Positions 7,902 through 12,728 of a stretch of 12,728 bases of DNA are shown here, piece after piece. Both the position numbers and the translations under genes were made by a program. Below the pieces are notes generated by a model, which saw only the letters and a program-made list of their open reading frames with translations, was not told the origin of the DNA and searched no databases. Location: NCBI GenBank assembly GCA_012974475.1, contig JAAXQD010000108.1, positions 1 to 12,728 on the forward strand, in the 5' to 3' direction. Source of the DNA: Desulfobacterales bacterium (lineage in GTDB: Bacteria > Desulfobacterota > Desulfobacteria > Desulfobacterales > UBA11574). Numbering within the stretch: the first letter of the stretch is position 1; every line of letters starts with the position of its first letter.

Positions 7902-8019
7902 TATCTTTTTGTGTATTGAAAAGACAGCCACTGAAGCGTTCAATCTAAGTTGCGGGTTATGGCAAATTATAGGCCTGTTATGAAATTATGCAAATGCGAA
8001 CTTAAAGAAAGGCTCAAAA

Positions 8020-8919
8020 ATGGATTTATGGCAATTAAATATCTTCTGCAAGGTTGTTGAGCTTGAAGGTTTTTCAAAAGCCGGAAAAGCCGTTCATCTA
8101 TCTCAGCCCACCATCAGCAGCCACATCAAAGATCTGGAAAATCACTTTGGATGTCAACTTATCGATCGTCTCGGCAAGAAAGCGGTCCCGAGCAAAGCCG
8201 GTGAACTATTATATACCTATGCCCGAAAGCTGATTGCTTTGCGAGATGAGGCTGAAACCGCTATGGACGAATTTCAGGGAAAAATCAAGGGGCGCCTGGT
8301 CATCGGTGGCAGTACCATCCCCGGAGGATATATTCTGCCACAACTCATCGGTGCTTTTACAACGGATTATCCTGAGGTTAAGATTTCACTGATTATCGGT
8401 GACACCGATCAAATAATACAGGACACCCTATCTGGTTTACTGGAACTCGGTATTGTGGGCGCCAAACCATCAGATAAAAACATTGCCCAGGAGAAACTGA
8501 TCGAAGACGAAATTCGGCTGATTGTGACCGCCGATCATAAGTGGGCCGGGAAAAAACATATCCACTCGGAATTATTGTTCAAGGAACCTTTTGTTGTTCG
8601 TGAACCCGGTTCCGGGACGTTAAAATCGATCAAGATGAGTTTAACAGAGAAAGGCCATGTCTTTGAGGATCTTAACATTATTTCAGAAATGGGAAGTACG
8701 GCGGCGATTATTCAGGGTATAAAAAGCAAGGTAGGAATTTCGATCCTCTCCACCATCGCAGTGGCGGAAGAACTGAAAGCGGAGACTTTAAAAGCTCTGG
8801 CAATTAAAGACCTGAAGCTGAAGCGAAGTTTTTATCTTATAAGACATAAACATCGCAGCGCTTCTCCTTTGTGTAGGGCCTTTAACGAATTTCTTAAAAA
8901 GGAATTTACCAGAAAATAA
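8020..8919 (+). CDS. LysR-family regulator, 'selenium metabolism-associated' type
   Basis: The 299-residue protein has an N-terminal winged helix-turn-helix (residues 1-60, with GFSKAGKAVHLSQPTISSHI as the recognition region) and a periplasmic-binding-fold effector domain from about residue 90 (GRLVIGGSTIPGGYILPQLI). The opening MDLWQLNIFCKVVELEGFSK and the phrase FGCQLIDRLGKKAVPSKAGE closely match, from memory, the LysR group annotated as selenium metabolism-associated in anaerobic deltaproteobacteria and clostridia. It is also close to the CysL/CbbR group. No selenoprotein or sel gene is in the window, so the link to selenium is not supported by context. AAAGG seven bases before the ATG supports the start. 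It is divergent from the UMF1 transporter and may control it and itself. Confidence 0.9.
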   Translation: MDLWQLNIFCKVVELEGFSKAGKAVHLSQPTISSHIKDLENHFGCQLIDRLGKKAVPSKAGELLYTYARKLIALRDEAETAMDEFQGKIKGRLVIGGSTIPGGYILPQLIGAFTTDYPEVKISLIIGDTDQIIQDTLSGLLELGIVGAKPSDKNIAQEKLIEDEIRLIVTADHKWAGKKHIHSELLFKEPFVVREPGSGTLKSIKMSLTEKGHVFEDLNIISEMGSTAAIIQGIKSKVGISILSTIAVAEELKAETLKALAIKDLKLKRSFYLIRHKHRSASPLCRAFNEFLKKEFTRK

Positions 8920-9004
8920 CCGTTGCCGTTATACCATCGCTCCGCGATTCCATTTAAAAAAACTGGTGCGGGGAAGTTAAACGGCCGTCTATTTTGGCCT
9001 GTTG

Positions 9005-9640
9005 TCACACGGATTGTTGTCCGCTATCGTCATTTAAAAGCGTGTTGCTGTCGGGATTGGAATCCTTGGGGCTCTGGCTCTCTGTTGAAAATCCCTCGGG
9101 TTCCGGCAACATACGATCTTTCCTCAAAAACCGATCGCTCTCTATCGCCTTGTCTACACCATCCGCTGTGATGGACCATTCTCCGGACTCCGTACGCCGA
9201 ATCCAGTCTTTTTCTTTAAGATACCAGACATGAAACTCCATGTGTTCCTGGGGACAGCTTAGATACTTTTCCAGTTCCATAATTCCCATCCCAGGATTTG
9301 ACGCATCCCGCCTGCGTGCCGTATAGAGCAGGGAAAGGACCCCCTGCCGAATCCGATTGTCGTCATCGAAACCGTCCGAGTGTGACGCCTCTTCGAAAAT
9401 CTTCCAGCTGGCCGCGCGTTGCTCATCATATTTCACGTCATAGGCCGCCCGCTTTTCCGAATCAGACAGCACCCGGTATGCATCATTGAGGGTGTTGAAT
9501 TTTTCTGCATTTCCGGTTTGGGTATTATCGGGATGGTACCGCTTCGCAAGCAACCTGAAAACTCTTTCGACCATCTCCGTATCCGCATTCGGGCTTATCT
9601 GAAGATTTTCGTAATAATCGATGAAAGCCTTTATCTCCAT
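9005..9640 (-). CDS. J-domain protein with winged-helix-like C-terminal region
   Basis: Residues 7-70 of this 211-residue protein are a J domain: DYYENLQISPNAD, then RLLAKRYHPDN with the essential HPD at 36-38, and FNTLNDAYRVLSD. It should stimulate an Hsp70 (DnaK) ATPase. It lacks the Gly/Phe region, zinc fingers and C-terminal domains of true DnaJ. Residues ~96-165 (IRQGVLSLLYTARR, GIMELEKYLSC, HVWYLKEKDWIRR, EWSITADGVDKA) look like a winged helix with a wing ending in a typical 'ITADGVDKA' helix start. The last ~40 residues are acidic, Ser/Asp-rich and probably disordered. The ATG at 9640 was chosen because AAGGAG lies seven bases before it; a GTG at 9661 in the same frame is upstream of that site. 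Confidence 0.85.
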   Translation of the reverse strand: MEIKAFIDYYENLQISPNADTEMVERVFRLLAKRYHPDNTQTGNAEKFNTLNDAYRVLSDSEKRAAYDVKYDEQRAASWKIFEEASHSDGFDDDNRIRQGVLSLLYTARRRDASNPGMGIMELEKYLSCPQEHMEFHVWYLKEKDWIRRTESGEWSITADGVDKAIESDRFLRKDRMLPEPEGFSTESQSPKDSNPDSNTLLNDDSGQQSV

Positions 9641-9647
9641 ACGTTCA

Positions 9648-9653
9648 CTCCTT
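9648..9653 (-). promoter_or_regulatory. Shine-Dalgarno deciding the J-domain gene start
   Basis: AAGGAG on the minus strand, seven bases before the ATG at 9640. It excludes the upstream in-frame GTG at 9661. Confidence 0.8.
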
Positions 9654-9679
9654 ATAGACACCCTATATTAATATTTTTT

Positions 9680-9716
9680 CATACCTATAATAAACGGTAT
9701 GTGATGTCAACATACC
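9680..9716 (-). promoter_or_regulatory. Promoter with three alternating CATACC/GGTATG half-sites
   Basis: CATACC (9680-9685), GGTATG (9696-9701) and CATACC (9711-9716) alternate in orientation with gaps of ten and nine bases. The second and third form a perfect 6-9-6 inverted repeat whose centre holds TTGACA read on the minus strand (9710-9705), a perfect -35. A -10 candidate TATAGG (9689-9684) sits at a 15-base spacing and overlaps the first half-site. The arrangement looks like an operator for a dimeric repressor of the J-domain gene. The regulator is unknown. Confidence 0.5.
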
Positions 9717-9827
9717 AATCGAGGCAAAGGTGGCGATCTGATTTAAAAAACATGCATTGCTCGGGCTCGGGTTTAAAAAATAACAAGCTATTTTATCAAA
9801 AAATATGAGAAATCCAGACTGTTTAGA

Positions 9828-10280
9828 TCATGCGCCGAATCCGTAACATTCTTTGAGCAGTTTTCGTGTGGCAGCACTTACTTTGCGGGCATTGATATCT
9901 TTGGATGACACCCAGCTTACATCCACAGCATCATCTCCAGCCTTGACTTCTCCACTGATATAATCGGCTGCCAGGTCTAAAATCACATAATGGAACCGGA
10001 TTCGACCGCTGTCGTCTCTTTCAATCACATCAAAAGTAAAAACAGGTTCCCCGGCCCGAATGAAAATTCCGGTCTCTTCCAGGATCTCTCGTTCCGCAGC
10101 TTCCTGAAGGGTCTCGCCCAGCTCAACGCATCCCCCGGGGATCGACCACTGGTTTTCAGCGGGCGGTTTGCTCCGTAACACCAGCAGGACTTTACTGTCC
10201 TTAAAAATAACAGCTCCCACCGCCACTCGCGGGGCGCTGGGATAGGCGCCGTTAATATTTTTAGATCTTTCGCGGGTCAT
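9828..10280 (-). CDS. Nudix hydrolase
   Basis: A 150-residue Nudix protein. The Nudix box G50-x5-E56-x7-R64-E65-x2-E68-E69-x-G71 is complete, and the preceding RVAVGAVIFKDSKVLLVLRS and NQWSIPGG are typical. The box binds the divalent metals needed to hydrolyse nucleoside diphosphates linked to another group. The overall sequence is of the MutT/ADP-ribose-pyrophosphatase-like bacterial type; the substrate cannot be told. It lies downstream of the truncated ATPase in the same direction. Its ATG overlaps the TGA of a short frame at 10306-10277, which may be leftover sequence of the gene that once preceded it. The ribosome-binding site is weak: AGAGGA is about twelve bases away. The region downstream holds only an AT-only hairpin with a T run, too weak to call a terminator. 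Confidence 0.88.
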   Translation of the reverse strand: MTRERSKNINGAYPSAPRVAVGAVIFKDSKVLLVLRSKPPAENQWSIPGGCVELGETLQEAAEREILEETGIFIRAGEPVFTFDVIERDDSGRIRFHYVILDLAADYISGEVKAGDDAVDVSWVSSKDINARKVSAATRKLLKECYGFGA

Positions 10281-10332
10281 TTGATCCGGCTTTCCTCTAA
10301 CGTCATCGAGCGGAAATTAGATCCCCACGGGA

Positions 10333-10431
10333 TCAAAAGGACTCAAAGGTGGGGTCTTTCAAGGCTTTTGCCACACGCGCAGGCAGGGTGCTCTTCCCGC
10401 TGCCCCCTTTACCGGAGATTAATATTTTCAT
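10333..10431 (-). pseudogene. Truncated CooC/MinD-like P-loop ATPase (first 32 codons only)
   Basis: The minus-strand frame begins MKILISGKGGSGKSTLPARV and continues to AKALKDPTFESF before TGA. The first ~25 residues are a textbook deviant Walker A (GKGGSGKST) of the CooC/MinD/ParA superfamily, as in CO-dehydrogenase maturation ATPases; full members have roughly 250 residues. The match breaks off after ALKD, where 'G-x-x-V-L-x-V-D-A-D' would be expected, and no frame downstream restores it before the Nudix gene. The start overlaps the stop of the upstream small-protein gene (ATGA, 10431-10428), so the fragment would still be translated. The simplest reading is an internal deletion that removed most of the gene. 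A proline replaces the usual Ala/Ser after ST-L. Confidence 0.75.
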
Positions 10432-10754
10432 TCCACTTTCTCTTTCGGGCTTTTATGGACCTGTGCCATTACATTGTCCACTTCTTTTTGCATTGCAGCA
10501 GGAAATTTTTCGATAGCTTCATCTAAAGTTTTTGCTTCAAGCAAAGCCTGAAGCATTACAGGCCCCGAGGGTGTCATCAACTGGGTTTGCCCCATATAAA
10601 GGGGATGGCGACTGTCATCCACTGATAAGTCAGGCTTTACAGGTGTGAGTTGCCGGATGGCTGCGACTTTAATATCGGTGAAAGATTCCTCACGGTATAG
10701 GTTGTTCCGATCGACGATTAAACTAATCTGGGTCTTCTGGGTATCACTCGCCAT
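10428..10754 (-). CDS. Small conserved cytoplasmic protein, function unknown
   Basis: The 108-residue product has the pattern VDRNNLYREESFTDIKVAAI followed by RQLTPVKPDLS, a segment MGQTQLMTPSGPVMLQALL and a C-terminal helix TLDEAIEKFPAAMQKEVDNV. I recognise this as a small protein annotated only as 'cytoplasmic protein' or hypothetical in sulfate reducers and related anaerobes; I know no function. No signal peptide, membrane segment or cysteine is present. The ATG at 10754 was chosen because AAGGAG lies seven bases before it; the frame extends further upstream but without a good start. Its TGA overlaps the ATG of a CooC-like ATPase, here truncated, so it may have worked with that ATPase. It follows rsmG in the same direction with its own promoter candidate. 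Confidence 0.75.
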   Translation of the reverse strand: MASDTQKTQISLIVDRNNLYREESFTDIKVAAIRQLTPVKPDLSVDDSRHPLYMGQTQLMTPSGPVMLQALLEAKTLDEAIEKFPAAMQKEVDNVMAQVHKSPKEKVE

Positions 10755-10761
10755 ACGTAAT

Positions 10762-10767
10762 CTCCTT
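10762..10767 (-). promoter_or_regulatory. Shine-Dalgarno deciding the small-protein start
   Basis: AAGGAG on the minus strand, seven bases before the ATG at 10754. It excludes longer versions beginning at 10808. A hairpin CTGGT-N7-ACCAG (10777-10793) lies just upstream in the leader. Confidence 0.75.
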
Positions 10768-10816
10768 TTAAAGGTGCTGGTTTCGGCGACCAGATGCGCT
10801 TTGGGCAAATGGTAAC

Positions 10817-10845
10817 ATGTTAGCGTTATGAAGCGACAGGGGCAA
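10817..10845 (-). promoter_or_regulatory. Possible promoter of the small-protein gene
   Basis: On the minus strand TTGCCC (10845-10840) and TAACAT (10822-10817) are separated by 17 bases, each matching four of six consensus positions. The -10 is covered by the perfect palindrome TAACATGTTA (10813-10822), which could be an operator. It lies between rsmG and the small gene and would give the latter independent transcription. Confidence 0.35.
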
Positions 10846-10876
10846 CACGCATTTTCGATATCAGATGGAACAGAAC

Positions 10877-10895
10877 TTGTCCATAGTTATCCATA
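10877..10895 (+). other. Two tandem DnaA-box-like 9-mers
   Basis: TTGTCCATA (10877-10885) and TTATCCATA (10887-10895) repeat at a 10-bp period, one helical turn. The second differs from the consensus DnaA box TTATCCACA at one position, the first at two. A third, TTATCCATT, lies at 11658-11666 on the other side of rsmG, a gene often found near chromosomal origins. Three weak sites do not make an origin; this is a pointer only. Confidence 0.3.
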
Positions 10896-10913
10896 CAAAA
10901 CCGGCCTACACCC

Positions 10914-11642
10914 TCAATGCCGTGCCGCAAATCGATCTATATCGCCCCCACGGACACATTTTAAACTCACGATGGATCTTTCTAATTTCAAATACGGAAG
11001 CGTATACGTTTTCAAACGCAACTCCATTTTTGTATGGCTCTCATCTCCCATGCCTGTTTTTTTATGGATCAACGAACGCATTGATTCAATCTCCGCTTTA
11101 GAAGGCTTTCCTTTCATGGCGATGATTGTTCCGGCTTTGTCCAGTAAAGGCAATGCCATCTGAACAAATTCCGGCGTTGAAGAAAGCGCACGGCTGATAA
11201 TGGCATTAAAAGCGCCTGCAAAGACGGCCTGCTTGGAGAATTCCTCGGCCCGGATATGAAACGCTTCAATATTCTCAAGTCCCAGAACTCGGATAAGATG
11301 TTTTAAAAAACTGATCTTTTTACGGGAAGCATCGATCAGCGTAACAGATAAAGACGGCTTCAATATCTTCAATGGAATTCCAGGGAAACCACCACCGGAT
11401 CCTATATCGAGAAGCGATGCATTCGGGGGAATCATGGAATCCGGTGCCATGGAATCCAGAAAGTGTTTTACTGCAACCTCCACGGGGTCGGTAATGGCAG
11501 TCAGATTCATCTTTCGGTTCCATTTTGCAAGTTCCATGGCATGGGTTGTAAATTTATCCACCTTGTCCGAATCGACGTGGATTTCAAGAGCCTGTGCGCC
11601 GTCATAAAGCAGTTTTTTCCATTTGATCGATCCGATTTGCAT
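10914..11642 (-). CDS. rsmG: 16S rRNA (guanine-527-N7)-methyltransferase RsmG
   Basis: RsmG (GidB) methylates N7 of G527 in 16S rRNA with S-adenosylmethionine, in the cytoplasm. The 242-residue product shows the family marks in order: WNRKMNLTAITDP (41-53), the SAM-binding LLDIGSGGGFPGIPLKI (77-93), LIDASRKKISFLK (102-114), the RAEEF acidic loop (131-135) and the catalytic-region SRALS (150-154). The length is at the upper end of the usual range. The ATG at 11642 is preceded only by the weak GGTGGGG at a short distance. Loss of this enzyme gives low-level streptomycin resistance in several bacteria. The neighbouring genes are not the usual mnmG/parA/parB set, so the ancestral origin-linked cluster is broken or located elsewhere. 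Confidence 0.96.
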   Translation of the reverse strand: MQIGSIKWKKLLYDGAQALEIHVDSDKVDKFTTHAMELAKWNRKMNLTAITDPVEVAVKHFLDSMAPDSMIPPNASLLDIGSGGGFPGIPLKILKPSLSVTLIDASRKKISFLKHLIRVLGLENIEAFHIRAEEFSKQAVFAGAFNAIISRALSSTPEFVQMALPLLDKAGTIIAMKGKPSKAEIESMRSLIHKKTGMGDESHTKMELRLKTYTLPYLKLERSIVSLKCVRGGDIDRFAARH

Positions 11643-11670
11643 AACCCCACCGAGCCGTTATCCATTTTTG

Positions 11671-11699
11671 TTGACCTGAACAGTGCCGATTGATACAGT
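11671..11699 (+). promoter_or_regulatory. Probable promoter of the cupin gene
   Basis: TTGACC (11671-11676, five of six) and TACAGT (11694-11699, four of six) are separated by exactly 17 bases. Transcription would begin near 11706 and give a leader of about 145 bases before the cupin start. Confidence 0.5.
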
Positions 11700-11702
11700 A
11701 AC

Positions 11703-11741
11703 CCTGTTTGTGCAAAGCACAAAGCAGGTGGCGTCAGCGCC
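11703..11741 (+). other. Two tandem hairpins in the cupin leader
   Basis: Bases 11703-11713 (CCTGTTTGTGC) pair with 11717-11728 across an AAA loop, giving 11 base pairs with one bulged G at 11724. Directly after, GGCG-TCAG-CGCC (11730-11741) forms a second hairpin. They begin at about the predicted transcription start. No known riboswitch was recognised, and there is no T run to suggest a terminator. They could be part of a dispersed repeat. Confidence 0.5.
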
Positions 11742-11839
11742 GCATATGGAGTCCCAATACAAGTTTTGATCGGGGTTGATACGATGCCTGACACTATTAA
11801 ATCGAGCATTCTCCCCCGATGAATCCCTTATTGATGTAT

Positions 11840-11845
11840 AAGGAG
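11840..11845 (+). promoter_or_regulatory. Shine-Dalgarno deciding the cupin start
   Basis: AAGGAG lies six bases before the ATG at 11852. It excludes an in-frame ATG at 11819, which lies upstream of this site. Confidence 0.8.
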
Positions 11846-11851
11846 ATACGC

Positions 11852-12202
11852 ATGAAAATCATACACTATTCTGATCCAGAACCCAAGCATTTCGACGCAG
11901 AGGGTGTAAAAGGCGTTACGGGTCGCGTTGTCATCGGCAAAGCAGATGGTGCAGATAATTTTTGTATGCGATTTTTTGAACTGTCTGAAGGCGGTTACTC
12001 TCCCGAACATTCCCATGATTGGGAGCACGAAATCGTCATTCATTCGGGAAAAGGTGAAGTATTATGCGAAGGGGAATGGAAGGCCGTAACCAAAGGTCAT
12101 GTTATTTTCATTCCCGGCAATGAAGCGCATCAGCTGAGAAACGCCGGTGAAGATCCCCTGGTTTTCGCCTGTCTGATTCCTTCGGGAGCGCCGGAGTTGT
12201 AA
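11852..12202 (+). CDS. Small single-domain cupin protein
   Basis: The 116-residue product is one cupin barrel. Motif 1 is GGYSPEHSHDWEHE (47-60), giving metal ligands His53, His55 and Glu60. Motif 2 is GHVIFIPGNEAHQLRN (82-97), giving His93. All four metal-binding positions are present, so a bound divalent metal is expected. Proteins of this size occur as dioxygenase-like, isomerase-like or sensor cupins; nothing here tells which. No signal peptide. The gene stands alone between rsmG, which is divergent, and a second Nudix gene, with its own promoter candidate, a hairpin leader and a terminator candidate downstream. Confidence 0.9.
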   Translation: MKIIHYSDPEPKHFDAEGVKGVTGRVVIGKADGADNFCMRFFELSEGGYSPEHSHDWEHEIVIHSGKGEVLCEGEWKAVTKGHVIFIPGNEAHQLRNAGEDPLVFACLIPSGAPEL

Positions 12203-12253
12203 AGCAACGGACACCATCCATGAATTGGCAAACCGTTGGATTCACCAATGGCT

Positions 12254-12277
12254 TAAGGGGTGCAGCCTTATTTTTTT
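12254..12277 (+). terminator. Candidate intrinsic terminator after the cupin gene
   Basis: TAAGG (12254-12258) pairs with CCTTA (12266-12270) over a 7-base loop, followed at once by seven T's (12271-12277). The stem is short. A second hairpin, CCGTTGG-ATTCA-CCAATGG with one G-T pair (12233-12251), lies just before it and may help. Confidence 0.5.
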
Positions 12278-12375
12278 CCATAGTTGTTTTTTGGGTTTTA
12301 TCAGCATTTTAAAGCTACTTCCTTAAAGAAAGTACTAAGGATTTTTTTCTTTTTCTACAAATCTGTCAACATTAA

Positions 12376-12728
12376 ATGAAGCAAAAACACAGGAATCCGC
12401 TCGTTACGGTAGACATTGTCATAGAGATCGATGAAGGAATCGTACTGATCAAAAGAGCAAACCCCCCTTATGGATGGGCACTTCCCGGCGGTTTTGTGGA
12501 ATACGGTGAAACCCTTGAATCATCAGCTGTCAGGGAGGCAAAAGAAGAAACATCACTGGACATCAAACTTAAAGAACAGTTCCACACGTATTCTGAACCA
12601 GACCGTGATCCCCGGCATCACACCGTAACCACGGTTTACATAGCAAAGGGAATCGGCATCCCAAAGCCGGCCGATGACGCAAAAAAAGTGGGAGTTTTTA
12701 CAAAAAGCAACCTTCCTGAACCCATAGT
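12376..12728 (+). CDS. Nudix hydrolase, 5' part (runs off the window)
   Basis: The open frame from ATG 12376 stays open to the window end (117 residues and counting). It begins MKQKHRNPLVTVDIVIEIDE and has GWALPGG followed by the Nudix box G39-x5-E45-x7-R53-E54-x2-E57-E58. All catalytic glutamates and the arginine are present, but the glycine that normally follows two residues after the EE pair is serine (Ser60). The following FHTYSEPDRDPRHHTVTTVY is typical of a group of short Nudix proteins annotated as ADP-ribose pyrophosphatase-like. It is unrelated in detail to the Nudix protein at 9828-10280. No Shine-Dalgarno is obvious, so the start could be wrong by a few codons, although the N-terminus fits the family. 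Confidence 0.85.
   Translation, partial: MKQKHRNPLVTVDIVIEIDEGIVLIKRANPPYGWALPGGFVEYGETLESSAVREAKEETSLDIKLKEQFHTYSEPDRDPRHHTVTTVYIAKGIGIPKPADDAKKVGVFTKSNLPEPI

Noticed and set aside
7943..7954. CTAAGTTG shared with the left end of the 1627-1790 palindrome
   Set aside because: Only eight bases match and flanks do not, so chance is likely.
8920..9004. Bulged inverted repeat AACGGCC/GGCCTGTT between the LysR and J-domain genes
   Set aside because: It could be a bidirectional terminator of the converging genes, but the stem has a bulge and there is no T run on either strand.
9775..9815. AT-only hairpin with T run downstream of the Nudix gene (minus strand)
   Set aside because: AAAATA/TATTTT has no GC pairs, so it is too weak to call an intrinsic terminator.
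10333..10335. In-frame TGA of the truncated ATPase read as selenocysteine
   Set aside because: The sequence after it has another stop (TGA) nine codons on, shows no ATPase similarity, and selenocysteine is not part of this family.
10828..11163. Plus-strand frame antisense to the end of rsmG
   Set aside because: Shadow of rsmG with no family resemblance.
11507..11809. Minus-strand frame extending from rsmG through the intergenic region
   Set aside because: It overlaps the start of rsmG in another frame and runs across the hairpins and promoter candidate; no family resemblance or ribosome-binding site.
1..12728. CRISPR array, tRNA, rRNA, transposase or phage genes
   Set aside because: No regularly spaced repeats, no cloverleaf-like or rRNA-like segment, and no recognisable mobile-element protein were seen on either strand.

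Overview
The window is a piece of a Gram-negative chromosome of moderate GC content, most likely from a sulfate-reducing deltaproteobacterium (Desulfobacterota, Desulfobacterales-like). The clues are the LysM/TPR lipoprotein next to a polysaccharide deacetylase, a LysR regulator of the type named 'selenium metabolism-associated' in such anaerobes, a small VDRNNLYREE-type cytoplasmic protein coupled to a CooC-like P-loop ATPase, and an Atg22-like (UMF1) transporter. This taxonomic reading rests on recalled family resemblance; there is no rRNA or tRNA here to confirm it.

Layout. Positions 1-1567: the 3' end of a polysaccharide deacetylase gene overlaps by four bases a lipoprotein gene with TPR repeats and one LysM domain, a cell-envelope pair. 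Positions 1627-1790: a 164-bp imperfect palindrome centred exactly on CCATGG, with near-identical 23-bp ends, which looks like a non-coding foldback/MITE-type repeat. Positions 1813-4229: an SPFH-domain protein with three C-terminal zinc ribbons, followed by a 409-residue protein with two zinc ribbons and an internal duplication at a constant 195-residue offset. This pair resembles the B. subtilis YdjG/YdjI membrane-stress proteins only in outline and is the most interesting unassigned unit. Positions 4257-5462 (minus): threonine ammonia-lyase with a C-terminal ACT domain and a TTG start.

Positions 5640-7816: a glycerophosphodiester phosphodiesterase-like gene converges, two bases apart, on a UMF1-type MFS transporter. 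The transporter is divergent from a LysR regulator (8020-8919) across a 203-bp region with three alternating AATCA/TGATT half-sites. Positions 9005-9640 (minus): a J-domain protein with a winged-helix-like C-terminal part. Its upstream region carries a TTGACA box framed by three alternating CATACC/GGTATG hexamers.

Positions 9828-11642 (minus): reading in the direction of transcription, rsmG (16S rRNA m7G527 methyltransferase), a small conserved cytoplasmic protein, a drastically truncated CooC/MinD-like ATPase (32 codons, P-loop retained) whose start overlaps the preceding stop, and a Nudix hydrolase. Positions 11643-12728 (plus): a promoter-like sequence and a hairpin-rich leader, a small cupin, an intrinsic-terminator candidate, and the 5' part of a second Nudix hydrolase that runs off the end.

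Most genes are housekeeping or common accessory genes in short transcription units that change direction often. No CRISPR array, tRNA, rRNA, transposase or prophage gene was seen. No gap without a gene exceeds 300 bases.
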